DNA of 30,480 nt. It comes from an uncultured Mycoplasma sp. (lineage in GTDB: Bacteria > Bacillota_I > Bacilli_A > RF39 > UBA660). Every line of letters begins with the position of its first letter. The stretch's first letter is position 1. The stretch covers positions 1 through 30,480 of the forward strand of contig CABUPU010000013.1 in NCBI GenBank assembly GCA_902493595.1, given 5' to 3'. Both the position numbers and the translations under genes were made by a program. The notes under the pieces are model-generated. The model saw only the letters and a list, made by a program, of their open reading frames with translations. It did no database searches and was not told the origin of the DNA. Positions 21,573-28,386 of this stretch are shown one piece after another.

Positions 21573-22400
21573 ATGGGATTATTTAAAAAAGTAAAAGATA
21601 TTTTATTTGATGAAGAAGAATATACTGAACAAATAAAAATTACTCCAGAAATGCGAAATGAACCTGTAAAAGAGGAAAAGAAAGAAGTTAAAGTTGAGGC
21701 TAAACCTCAAATTCCAAAAGAGGAACCAAAAGTTCAAAGTGAAAAAGAAGTATTTAAAAATAATTCTTTCCCTTTTTTAGATTTTGATGAAGAAGAGTTT
21801 GATAGTTCTAAACCAGTTATACCTAAAGAGGAGCCTGTCCAACCAGTAAGACCTCAGAAAAGATATAGTAATGTTTTGGAATATGAAACTAAAAAGAAAA
21901 TGCAAAAAAGGGAAAATTTTGGTAGGTATGAAAAAATAGAAACTACAGAAACTATAGAAAGGAAGAAGTTTAAACCTTCTCCGATAATATCGCCAGTATA
22001 TGGAGTACTTGATAGAGACTATAAAAAAGAAGATATTCAAAAATATGAAAGTAAAGTTGATGTTCAAAAAGTAAGAGATAAAGCATTTGGTGAAACAAAA
22101 GAAAAACCAACTTCTAGTACAATATATGAACAAAGTGAAACTGTAACACTTTCTAAACCTACTGAGACTGCAGAGAAAATTAAAACAATTGATGAACTTT
22201 TAGAGGATACATCTGATGTAGTAATTGATATGGATAATGATTTAGAAAATGAATTAAAAGAAGTTGAAAGTAAGGTTACTCCAAAAGAGGATACAGAAAT
22301 TACCAAGGAAGTACCTAAAATTGAAAAATCAGATGAAACATTAGAAAGCGATTTATTTGATTTAATAGATTCAATGTACGATACGAAGGAGGGAGAATAA
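21573..22400 (+). CDS. Acidic low-complexity cytoplasmic protein with amphipathic N-terminus
   Basis: 275 residues, very rich in Glu and Lys and mostly predicted disordered. The first 20 residues (MGLFKKVKDILFDEEEYTEQ) form a short amphipathic helix followed by acids, much like the membrane-targeting start of SepF, although no SepF domain follows. The most ordered-looking block is FKPSPIISPVYGVLDRDYKK (about 131-150). The C-terminus (LESDLFDLIDSMYD) looks like a short binding helix. These features suggest a membrane-bound adaptor or scaffold, perhaps for division or wall synthesis; that is inference. GGAAGGTG precedes the ATG. The stop and the next start overlap as TAATG. Confidence 0.75.
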   Translation: MGLFKKVKDILFDEEEYTEQIKITPEMRNEPVKEEKKEVKVEAKPQIPKEEPKVQSEKEVFKNNSFPFLDFDEEEFDSSKPVIPKEEPVQPVRPQKRYSNVLEYETKKKMQKRENFGRYEKIETTETIERKKFKPSPIISPVYGVLDRDYKKEDIQKYESKVDVQKVRDKAFGETKEKPTSSTIYEQSETVTLSKPTETAEKIKTIDELLEDTSDVVIDMDNDLENELKEVESKVTPKEDTEITKEVPKIEKSDETLESDLFDLIDSMYDTKEGE

Positions 22401-22693
22401 TGATAGATTTTTTGAATAGTTTTCTACCAATTTTAATATACTTATTACTGATTATATTAATTATTATAGGAATTGTTATAGGAGTAAAATTATTAAATTT
22501 TATGACTAAAGCACAAGATATCATAGATAATGTTGATAAGAAAATTAATACACTTAATCCAGTATTTGATATTATTAATGCAGCTTCATTTAAAGTAAAT
22601 AGAGTATTTGATAGATTTTTGGATTTTTTTACAAGTGTATTTACAAAAATATTTTTAAAAGGAAAAGAAAGAGAGGAAGATGAAAATGAATAA
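22400..22693 (+). CDS. DUF948-like single-pass membrane protein, 97 aa
   Basis: One long hydrophobic N-terminal helix (about residues 7-31) is followed by a helical region with the pattern MTKAQDIIDNVDKKINTLNPVFDIIN, then a charged tail. This layout is that of DUF948/YtxG-type general stress proteins, which commonly sit beside YtxH proteins, as here. AAGGAGGGAG lies just before the ATG, which overlaps the preceding stop by one base. The next gene starts 8 bases before its end, so translation is coupled. Function in the family is not established; an envelope stress role is the usual guess. Confidence 0.75.
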   Translation: MIDFLNSFLPILIYLLLIILIIIGIVIGVKLLNFMTKAQDIIDNVDKKINTLNPVFDIINAASFKVNRVFDRFLDFFTSVFTKIFLKGKEREEDENE

Positions 22694-23090
22694 GAAAGGT
22701 AAATTTATTTTAGGAGCGGGTTTAGGTTTAGGATTAGGTCTACTTTTAGCACCTAAGTCTGGTAAAGAAACAAGAAAAGATTTAATGGACAAATGCAATG
22801 AACTTTTAAATAAAGTTAAAAATATGGATCCTGATGAAGTTAAAGAAAATATAACTGAAAAAGTTACTGAACTTCAAAACGAAATTAGAGCATTAGATAA
22901 AGAAAAAGTAAAGGAAATTGCTATTAAAAAGGCAACTGAAATTAAAGATAAAGCTACTGAACTTGTAAAACTTGCAGCTGAAAAAGCAACACCAACAGTG
23001 GAAAAAGCTGCTAAAGAAGTTAGAAATTCTGCTGCTGAAACATTAAGAAAACTTGCTGATACAGTTGAGGATAAACCAAAGAAAAAATAG
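22686..23090 (+). CDS. YtxH-domain protein
   Basis: A Gly/Leu-rich membrane helix (KFILGAGLGLGLGLLLAPKSGKETRKDLMDK) marks the YtxH family. It is followed by about 100 residues of Lys/Glu/Ala-rich predicted coiled coil with near-heptad repeats, like LEA-type stress proteins. The ATG at 22686 is preferred over 22680 because GAGGAAG then lies at a normal distance. It is last in the operon; a terminator overlaps the stop. YtxH proteins are general-stress induced in Bacillus, but here no SigB-type promoter is visible. Confidence 0.85.
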   Translation: MNKKGKFILGAGLGLGLGLLLAPKSGKETRKDLMDKCNELLNKVKNMDPDEVKENITEKVTELQNEIRALDKEKVKEIAIKKATEIKDKATELVKLAAEKATPTVEKAAKEVRNSAAETLRKLADTVEDKPKKK

Positions 23091-23111
23091 ATACTAGTTA
23101 TCTGTTTTTTT
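23089..23111 (+). terminator. Terminator of the YtxH operon
   Basis: AGATA (23089-23093), 5-base loop, TATCT (23099-23103), then a T-run. The stem begins inside the TAG stop. Confidence 0.7.
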
Positions 23112-23126
23112 ATGAATTATGTAAAA

Positions 23127-23168
23127 TAAAAAAAACATTTAGAACATTACATTATCTAAATGATTTTT
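23127..23168 (-). terminator. Hairpin terminator, strongest on the minus strand (end of uppP transcript)
   Basis: CATTTAGA (23136-23143) pairs with TCTAAATG (23155-23162). On the minus strand the stem is followed by eight T; on the plus strand by only five. It lies about 145 bases beyond the uppP stop, past the tandem repeat. Confidence 0.75.
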
Positions 23169-23201
23169 GTTGATGAAAAATTTATATTATAATATTTTCA
23201 T

Positions 23202-23300
23202 CCGGAATAATTTATACTTCGCACCATCCGGGAGCGACTTACATTTCTCGTTCGGGATTATTTATAACTCGCACCACCCGAGATCGACTTACATTTTCTT
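23202..23300. repeat. Two tandem copies of a 50-bp GC-richer repeat
   Basis: Bases 23202-23250 and 23252-23300 align over 49 positions with about 37 identical. Shared cores are TCGCACCA, GACTTACATTT and ATTTATA. Within each copy a CCGG/CCGA motif recurs at about 25-base steps. The G+C content is clearly above the surroundings. It lies in the uppP 3' region, between stop and terminator, so on the minus strand it would be part of the uppP mRNA. No open frame or known repeat family is evident. Confidence 0.75.
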
Positions 23301-23312
23301 AATAATATATTA

Positions 23313-24125
23313 TTATCTAAAATATATAAATATGAATGCGGCAAGTAAAAGACAATAGATTGAAAAGTAAACTAGTTTTCCTTTTTTAACAGTATTAGAA
23401 AGCCATTCATAAGAAAATAATGTTATTACTAAAGCAATTACCATACCAATAGCATATGGAAGTATTAAAGAGGGCATATTCGGAGTATTCAACATATCTT
23501 TAACACCAAGACCCATTGCTGCAACACTTACTGGAAAATATAACATAAATGTATATTTTAAAGAAGTTTCTCTTTTAAGTTTACATAATAAGCAAGCTAC
23601 AAGTACTGTACCACTTCGACTAATACCGGGCATAATAGTAATCATTTGAAATAAACCAATAATAATTGCATCTTTTAAAGTAATATCTTTATCATCTTTT
23701 TCACCTTTAATATTTCTAACAATAAATAGCGCTAAAGCAGTAAGTAAAAATGCAAACCCTAATATTTTAACACTTGTAAGTTTCTCCTCGATAAAATCCT
23801 TTAGAAAAAGTCCTGAAAGTCCAACAGGAATTGTACTGATTATAATATATAATGCATATTTAAAACCATATTTCGTTTTATCTCTACTATCTTTATTAAA
23901 AATATAAGTAAAAAAATCTTTAATTAGTTTTATAACATCTTTTCTAAATATAAATAGAATTGCTAAAAAAGATCCAAAATTACAAATTATTTCAAAATTT
24001 AGATCTGAGGCCATATTTGTATTAAAAATACTTTTAAATAAATACATATGTCCTGAGGAGGATATTGGCAAAGGTTCTGTTAATCCTTGTATTATAGCCA
24101 CGATTATATATTTTATTAAACTCAT
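23313..24125 (-). CDS. uppP: Undecaprenyl-diphosphatase (UppP/BacA)
   Basis: UppP removes a phosphate from undecaprenyl diphosphate outside the membrane, recycling the lipid carrier used by MraY; high levels give bacitracin resistance. The 270 residues form a polytopic membrane protein with the two signatures IIQGLTEPLPISSSGHMYL (the usual E/Q-GxxE followed by PxSSxGH) and MPGISRSGTVLVACLLCKL. GGTGAT lies before the ATG. It is a single gene on the minus strand; its transcript probably runs through the tandem repeat to the terminator near 23130. Confidence 0.96.
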   Translation of the reverse strand: MSLIKYIIVAIIQGLTEPLPISSSGHMYLFKSIFNTNMASDLNFEIICNFGSFLAILFIFRKDVIKLIKDFFTYIFNKDSRDKTKYGFKYALYIIISTIPVGLSGLFLKDFIEEKLTSVKILGFAFLLTALALFIVRNIKGEKDDKDITLKDAIIIGLFQMITIMPGISRSGTVLVACLLCKLKRETSLKYTFMLYFPVSVAAMGLGVKDMLNTPNMPSLILPYAIGMVIALVITLFSYEWLSNTVKKGKLVYFSIYCLLLAAFIFIYFR

Positions 24126-24181
24126 ATTATCACCATTAAAATTATATAATATTTTTCTTAATTTATAAATATAAATATACT

Positions 24182-24382
24182 ATGAAGTTAATATTTTTTT
24201 ATATACTTGGAATTATTTTAATAGTCTTTGGTTTATTCTTTATAATAATTAATTTAAATTTGTTAGTTTTAGGGTATAGTTTTGCATATTTTGTATACTT
24301 TATTATTAGTAATTTATTTTGTAATATTTTTTTTATTGGCATTTTGATTCTTATTTTAGTTTATGAAAGGGGAAAAATATGA
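24182..24382 (+). CDS. Small membrane protein, 66 aa
   Basis: Nearly all of it is hydrophobic: helices at about residues 4-24 and 29-61, ending in a short charged tail (YERGKI). I recognise no family. There is no ribosome binding site; TATAAA at 24164-24169 lies just upstream, so the leader would be only a few bases. It ends in TGA within ATGA, overlapping the next start by 4 bases, which suggests the two genes are translated together. Confidence 0.6.
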   Translation: MKLIFFYILGIILIVFGLFFIIINLNLLVLGYSFAYFVYFIISNLFCNIFFIGILILILVYERGKI

Positions 24383-24963
24383 TTATTAATAACATAACAT
24401 TTAATTTTTTAGATAAATATTATCCATTTTATGAATGGCTTGCGGAGGATGAACTTATTACTAAAAAATGTTATGTATATAAGGTATCTTCGAATGTTTT
24501 AAGTGATTTAATTGAATATAATATAATTCTTGATAAATCTTTTTTAAAGGATATACCTTTAGTTTTTTGTGACGATTATACTGCTATAGGAGTTCAGTTT
24601 AATAGTAATGGCGAAAGCACCTATAAAAGTAGTTTACTTTTAACTGATGAAGAAAAAATATTAAATTATACAAAGTTTATGAAAAAGGGAAATATTAATT
24701 ATAAAAAAAAGGATATACAAATTAATGGAGAAGTACTTCGTAATGAAGAAAATATAAAAAATAAATTAATGTATGAAGTAGATAAATTAATTAAAAATAA
24801 TGATATAGAAAAATTTAAATTTATTTATTATGAATGGTTTAATAAAGATGAAAAAAATATCGAGTCTATGAAAAAAAATATAACTAAAAAATTAAATGGT
24901 CCAATATCTGATTCTGAAAAAAAAGTTTATGATTTAATAAAACTTTGTTATAAAACCGTATAA
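24379..24963 (+). CDS. Hypothetical protein, distantly DUF3603/UPF0736-like
   Basis: A 194-residue soluble protein. Its first half (FYEWLAEDELITKKCYVYKVS, then SDLIEY, LVFCDDYTAIGVQFNSNGES and YKSSLLLTDEEKIL) has the order of motifs I associate with the UPF0736 (DUF3603) family of Bacillus, whose function is unknown. The second half is Lys/Asn-rich and helical. The assignment is tentative. AAAGGGG precedes the ATG, which overlaps the TGA stop of the small membrane protein, so they form a two-gene unit. Confidence 0.6.
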   Translation: MIINNITFNFLDKYYPFYEWLAEDELITKKCYVYKVSSNVLSDLIEYNIILDKSFLKDIPLVFCDDYTAIGVQFNSNGESTYKSSLLLTDEEKILNYTKFMKKGNINYKKKDIQINGEVLRNEENIKNKLMYEVDKLIKNNDIEKFKFIYYEWFNKDEKNIESMKKNITKKLNGPISDSEKKVYDLIKLCYKTV

Positions 24964-24991
24964 TTTTAAAAAAATTACCAATAATAAGAAT

Positions 24992-25534
24992 ATGAAAAAG
25001 ATAAAATGTTTATTAGTATTATTAGTTATATCATTATTTTTAACAGGTTGTGGAAAAAGTGCTACTGATTCTGTAAAAAAATATTTAGATAATTATAAGA
25101 ATTTAGATGATAAAGTATTAGTCGATATGAAAAATGTTATTGATAAGGAAAACTTAAATGAGGAAAATTCTAAAAAATATGAAGATATTTTGAAAAAACA
25201 ATATACAGATCTTTCTTATGAAATAACAAATGAAGATTATAATGGTGATGAAGCCACAATTACTGTTAAAGTAAATGTTTATGATTTATATAAAGCTCAA
25301 AAAGACGCAACAACTTATTTAGCGGAAAATCCTAATGAGTTTAAGGATGAAGATGGAAAATATGATGCAGAAAAATTTATTACATATAAACTTGATAAAA
25401 TGAAAGAAACAAATGAAAAAACTAGTTATACAATTGATTTTTATGTAGTAAATACCTCGGATGGTTGGACAGTAAGTAGTTTATCAAATTCAGATATTGA
25501 AAAGTTACATGGAATTTATGATTATGAGTCATAA
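24992..25534 (+). CDS. Lipoprotein, possible NTF2-like domain, 180 aa
   Basis: The signal MKKIKCLLVLLVISLFLTGCG carries a clear lipobox (LTGC, Cys20). The mature part starts with a helix (SATDSVKKYLDNYKNLD) and continues with strands such as SYEITNEDYNGDEATITVKVNVYDLY and SYTIDFYVVNTSDGWTVSSLSN. This is the pattern of DUF4878/DUF5105-type lipoproteins with a cystatin- or NTF2-like fold, though I cannot name the family. The start has only a weak ribosome binding site. It lies 28 bases after the previous gene. Confidence 0.78.
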   Translation: MKKIKCLLVLLVISLFLTGCGKSATDSVKKYLDNYKNLDDKVLVDMKNVIDKENLNEENSKKYEDILKKQYTDLSYEITNEDYNGDEATITVKVNVYDLYKAQKDATTYLAENPNEFKDEDGKYDAEKFITYKLDKMKETNEKTSYTIDFYVVNTSDGWTVSSLSNSDIEKLHGIYDYES

Positions 25535-25552
25535 ATTTTTTTTGAAAATCAC

Positions 25553-25581
25553 TTTACTATTTTGACTTTTTCCTCTATAAT
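25553..25581 (+). promoter_or_regulatory. Promoter candidate before the 104-aa membrane protein
   Basis: TTTACT (25553-25558), 17 bases, TATAAT (25576-25581), followed by AGGAAGGGTGAG and ATG at 25603. Confidence 0.55.
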
Positions 25582-25602
25582 TATAATAGGAAGGGTGAGA
25601 CT

Positions 25603-25917
25603 ATGGAAAGTAAGAAAATAGTTCCAATTGTAGTTGCAATAGTTATTTTACTTATAGGATTATTTATTTTTGCAAAAAGAAATAAGAAAGAGGAAGGTTA
25701 TACAGCACTTAATGTTACTTATAAAAATGAAACAAAAGAATATAAGAATATTAGTGTTGGTTTAAAACTTGAAAATCTTGATGCTGAAATTATTGCTACT
25801 GAAGGTAATAAAGTTGTTATAAGATTAATTGATGGAAACGAAAAAGAAATAAAACTTAATGAAGAACAAAAGATTTGCAAAGCTGAAAATGACTGTGGTC
25901 TAGTTACATTAAAATAG
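25603..25917 (+). CDS. Membrane-anchored small protein, 104 aa
   Basis: One N-terminal membrane helix (about residues 6-24, IVPIVVAIVILLIGLFIFA) is followed by a small beta-rich domain (YTALNVTYKNETKEYKNISVGLKLENLDAEIIAT, then VVIRLIDGNEKEIKLNEEQKICKAENDCGL) probably outside the cell. Two cysteines near the end (KICKAENDC) could form a disulfide. I recognise no family. A strong AGGAAGGGTGAG site precedes the ATG. The next gene starts 7 bases after the stop, giving a two-gene operon. Confidence 0.7.
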   Translation: MESKKIVPIVVAIVILLIGLFIFAKRNKKEEGYTALNVTYKNETKEYKNISVGLKLENLDAEIIATEGNKVVIRLIDGNEKEIKLNEEQKICKAENDCGLVTLK

Positions 25918-25924
25918 GTGAGTT

Positions 25925-26914
25925 ATGAGTCCAGTTATAAAAAGTGTAATATGCGTTGTATGTGCGGTTTTTTTTGTTATAATTAATACAATAATTTTAT
26001 TTTTAAAACCTGAATTTGTTTTTGCAAAAAATGATGATAATAATTATAATGTATTTTATCAAAAATGGATTGGTACAGTTGTTTTTATGGCTACAATAAC
26101 AATAGCATTATTTTGTGTTTACTTTTCGATATCTCTTAAGTTAATTATTAGTTATAGTTTACTTACAATAGAATGCTTACTTCTTGTTATATATGCTTTA
26201 TGTAAATATAAATGTGTAACTGTTAATGGTGATGATATTAAAGTTCAAAGATTATTTAGAAAAGAACTTAATACAAAGTTTTCTAAAATATCTTTAGTAA
26301 CATATTATCCAAATGCAAAAGTTATTGTTAAAATAACAAAAAATAAAGTATTTGATGTATCATTTAATTCAGAAAACTTTCATAAATTTTATAAATCACT
26401 TCTTAAAAATGATATCAAATTTAAAACTAGTTATATACCAAATGATGAAAATAATGTATATTTAACTAAGTTTAATATGTCAATTAAATTTCCTGAAAAG
26501 ATGTTTAGAGAATATTATCAACAACATTCTTATTTTAGAAATAGTGTATATTTATTTTCTGCAAGAAGTTTAGAAAATAAAGAATATATTGAGGGTTACC
26601 TTAAAGAATCTAACAAAGATATAACAGAATTTACAGAACTTGTTAAAAATGATTTAGCACTTAATGAATATAAATTTGTTAAAGAGCAAACTGAGGTAAT
26701 TGATGGTTATGAATTTAATGTATTAAAATCAATTTCTAAATTAAATCCTGAAGAAGGTAGAATTGCTTTTATATATAGTGATAAAAAAGGTAAATACTTT
26801 GTTTTATATACAAATTATCTTTTAAAGGATGAAATGGAATTTTATTCTAAGATGAAAATTGCTATTCATAGACCTCTTTATGAAGACGGAAAATCAAGAC
26901 TTGTTAGAGTATAA
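25925..26914 (+). CDS. Membrane protein with PH-like domain, 329 aa
   Basis: Three hydrophobic helices fill the first 95 residues or so (5-27, 49-67, 72-92). They are followed by a beta-rich block of about 75 residues (KCVTVNGDDIKVQRLFRKEL, then ISLVTYYPNAKVIVKITKN and FDVSFNSENFHKFYKSLLKN) that resembles a bacterial PH domain sitting just inside the membrane. A second domain of about 150 residues follows, with PEKMFREYY, VYLFSARSLENKEYIEGYLK and EGRIAFIYSDKKGKYFVLYTN; I do not recognise it. AGGTGAG precedes the ATG. A terminator overlaps the stop. The PH assignment is by pattern only. Confidence 0.65.
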   Translation: MSPVIKSVICVVCAVFFVIINTIILFLKPEFVFAKNDDNNYNVFYQKWIGTVVFMATITIALFCVYFSISLKLIISYSLLTIECLLLVIYALCKYKCVTVNGDDIKVQRLFRKELNTKFSKISLVTYYPNAKVIVKITKNKVFDVSFNSENFHKFYKSLLKNDIKFKTSYIPNDENNVYLTKFNMSIKFPEKMFREYYQQHSYFRNSVYLFSARSLENKEYIEGYLKESNKDITEFTELVKNDLALNEYKFVKEQTEVIDGYEFNVLKSISKLNPEEGRIAFIYSDKKGKYFVLYTNYLLKDEMEFYSKMKIAIHRPLYEDGKSRLVRV

Positions 26915-26926
26915 CAAGTTTTTTTA
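26899..26926 (+). terminator. Terminator overlapping the stop of the PH-like gene
   Basis: ACTTGTTA (26899-26906), 5-base loop, TAACAAGT (26912-26919), then seven T. The stop TAA is the start of the right arm. Confidence 0.9.
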
Positions 26927-26955
26927 TTGACTTTAATCGCATTTATCTTTAAAAT
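26927..26955 (+). promoter_or_regulatory. Promoter of the 79-aa protein gene
   Basis: TTGACT (26927-26932), 17 bases, TAAAAT (26950-26955), directly after the preceding terminator; a GGAGG site follows before the ATG at 26977. Confidence 0.7.
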
Positions 26956-26976
26956 AGATACTTATACGGAGGAAAT

Positions 26977-27216
26977 ATGAAACCTGAAGATAGAGCAATA
27001 AAAAATTATGTGAAAGATGTTTGTTCAAATATTAACAAAGGTATTTTTGAATTTGAATATGGACATGCACTTTTGAAGGAAAAAGGTATTGAACTTTTGA
27101 GTATTACGGAAAACGGTATGACTATGTATGCCTATCAAGGTATTTTTTATACGGATTATTGTAGCCCATCATTATATTACACATTATATAGTGAAGAAAC
27201 ACCTTATCATAGATAA
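26977..27216 (+). CDS. Small cytoplasmic protein, 79 aa
   Basis: No signal peptide or membrane helix. The first half (MKPEDRAIKNYVKDVCSNI) is helical. The second half is Tyr-rich (MYAYQGIFYTDYCSP, then YYTLYSEETPYHR). I recognise no family. ACGGAGGA lies just before the ATG and a well-formed promoter lies upstream, so it is well supported as an expressed gene. It is flanked by its own promoter and that of the following redox protein. Confidence 0.75.
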   Translation: MKPEDRAIKNYVKDVCSNINKGIFEFEYGHALLKEKGIELLSITENGMTMYAYQGIFYTDYCSPSLYYTLYSEETPYHR

Positions 27217-27223
27217 AAAATTG

Positions 27224-27232
27224 TGTTATAAT
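27224..27232 (+). promoter_or_regulatory. Extended -10 promoter of the CPYC redox gene
   Basis: TGT-TATAAT (27224-27232), an extended -10 about 20 bases before the start. The box TTGTGTTATAAT is repeated exactly at 28271-28282 before the B-repeat gene. Confidence 0.6.
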
Positions 27233-27252
27233 TAGTTTATGGGAGGAAGAAT

Positions 27253-27840
27253 ATGAAGAAAAGAATACTTGCGTTACTTACATTAATTTTATTTATACCA
27301 ACACTTGTTAATGCAAAAGAAAAAGTAAAAGTTTATATGTTCGAAGCTGGTGGTTGTCCTTATTGTGAAAAAGAAGAAGAATATTTAAAAGGACTTGATG
27401 GATATGGAAAAACATTTACTATTGTAAAAAAAGAACTTTATGTTGACCATGTTGATTGGGCTGAAGGTAAGGATTATGAACTAGGAAAAAAAGTAGCTGA
27501 CGCATTTAAAAATGCAGGGTTCGAAGATGCCACTCATGAGGCAACACCTTTTGTAGTAATTAGTGATTTATATGCAGCATCTGCTTATAATACATCACTT
27601 GAAAGTGTTATAAATGAAGCTTATGAAAAGGGTGATAAAGATATCGTTAAATGTTATGCTGATGGTAAAGATAATTGCTTAGATCATTTAAAAAAAGACA
27701 CATCAAGTTCATCAAAGAATTATACACCTATAATAGTAATCACAAGCTTAATTATTTTAATTACTTATCTTGTTAAATCATCAATTGATACAAAAAATAT
27801 TATTAAAGAAATAGATAATATTAACGCTAAGAAAAGATAA
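27253..27840 (+). CDS. Secreted or membrane-anchored thioredoxin-like protein (CPYC)
   Basis: An N-terminal signal (about residues 4-21, ending VNAKE) is followed by a thioredoxin/glutaredoxin-like domain with active site C35-P-Y-C38 (YMFEAGGCPYCEKEEEYL) and a likely cis-Pro in EATPFVVI. A second Cys pair (CYADGKDNC, about 135-143) could form a structural disulfide. A Ser-rich linker leads to a second membrane helix (about 157-173) and a Lys-rich cytoplasmic tail. The domain would sit outside the cell, tethered to the membrane, and could form, break or isomerise disulfides in surface proteins. CPYC is the glutaredoxin-type motif. GGGAGGAAG precedes the ATG. Confidence 0.85.
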   Translation: MKKRILALLTLILFIPTLVNAKEKVKVYMFEAGGCPYCEKEEEYLKGLDGYGKTFTIVKKELYVDHVDWAEGKDYELGKKVADAFKNAGFEDATHEATPFVVISDLYAASAYNTSLESVINEAYEKGDKDIVKCYADGKDNCLDHLKKDTSSSSKNYTPIIVITSLIILITYLVKSSIDTKNIIKEIDNINAKKR

Positions 27841-27845
27841 ATTAA

Positions 27846-27877
27846 AAAGAAAGATTATGCGTCTTTCTTTTCTTTTT
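27846..27877. terminator. Bidirectional terminator between the redox gene and the XRE regulator
   Basis: AAAGAAAGA (27846-27854), 7-base loop, TCTTTCTTT (27862-27870), T-rich on the plus strand and with A residues to the left that give T on the minus strand. It serves the convergent genes at 27253 and 27879. Confidence 0.85.
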
Positions 27878-27878
27878 G

Positions 27879-28196
27879 CTATTTTTTTAATAGACTATCA
27901 ATAAAATCAATTACTTTATCTTTATCGGTTTGCGATAAAGAATAATATTTGTCTAATTCATTTGACTTTCCAACTAAGTAGTCAATTGAACAACCTAAAA
28001 CTTCACTTAGTCGATAAACGACAGGTAGTGAAGGAATACGAACCTTTTGTTCATATGCCTCAATAGAGGAAGTACTAACTCCTACTAGGTGTTGAAGTTT
28101 TACTTGCGAATAACCTTTTTTAACTCTTTGAGTTTTAAGATTAGACATATCTATTTTCCCTTTTGAAATACTAAATTCTTCCTTATTATTCCTCAT
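27879..28196 (-). CDS. XRE-family transcriptional regulator
   Basis: A 105-residue protein with a Cro/C1-type helix-turn-helix (about residues 20-75: LKTQRVKKGYSQVKLQHLVGVSTSSIEAYEQ, then IPSLPVVYRLSEVLGCSIDYLVG). It is followed by a short helical tail (LSQTDKDKVIDFIDSLL) that probably aids dimerisation. AGGTGATTTAA before the ATG at 28196 supports the long start. A later ATG (residue 17) with AAGGG upstream would give an 89-residue form. A perfect inverted repeat at 28241-28257, between this gene and the divergent B-repeat surface gene, is the obvious candidate operator. Confidence 0.92.
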   Translation of the reverse strand: MRNNKEEFSISKGKIDMSNLKTQRVKKGYSQVKLQHLVGVSTSSIEAYEQKVRIPSLPVVYRLSEVLGCSIDYLVGKSNELDKYYSLSQTDKDKVIDFIDSLLKK

Positions 28197-28240
28197 TTAA
28201 ATCACCTAATAATATTATGCGTTAAAAAATTTTAATTAAA

Positions 28241-28257
28241 TCTTACACCAAGTAAGA
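28241..28257. promoter_or_regulatory. Candidate XRE operator, inverted repeat
   Basis: TCTTAC (28241-28246), 5 bases, GTAAGA (28252-28257), perfect arms. It lies about 45 bases upstream of the XRE gene and overlaps the expected -35 position of the plus-strand promoter before the B-repeat gene. Arms of 6 with a 5-base centre suit an XRE dimer. Confidence 0.6.
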
Positions 28258-28273
28258 CAAAATAAAAAATTTG

Positions 28274-28282
28274 TGTTATAAT
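28274..28282 (+). promoter_or_regulatory. Extended -10 promoter of the B-repeat surface gene
   Basis: TGT-TATAAT (28274-28282). The weak -35 position (AAGACA, 28254-28259) overlaps the inverted repeat. A leader of about 95 bases precedes the ATG at 28387; it is AT-rich and shows no clear structure. Confidence 0.55.
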
Positions 28283-28386
28283 GTCAGTAGAAGTAATTTT
28301 TATTGTTTTTAATATTTTTTGGCTTTAATTTTAAAAAAATAAAAATGTTTCTAATTTGGTTTTAATAAAATAAAAAGGAGGAGTAT

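Noticed and set aside
23167..23358. A small plus-strand open frame across the tandem repeat
   Set aside because: It has no ribosome site, runs into the uppP gene on the other strand, and its composition follows the repeat.
9384..24382. Alternative genetic code with TGA as tryptophan, as in mycoplasmas
   Set aside because: TGA ends the FemA/B-type gene (9384-9386) and the 66-aa gene (24380-24382, overlapping a start), and Trp codons in recognised proteins are TGG.
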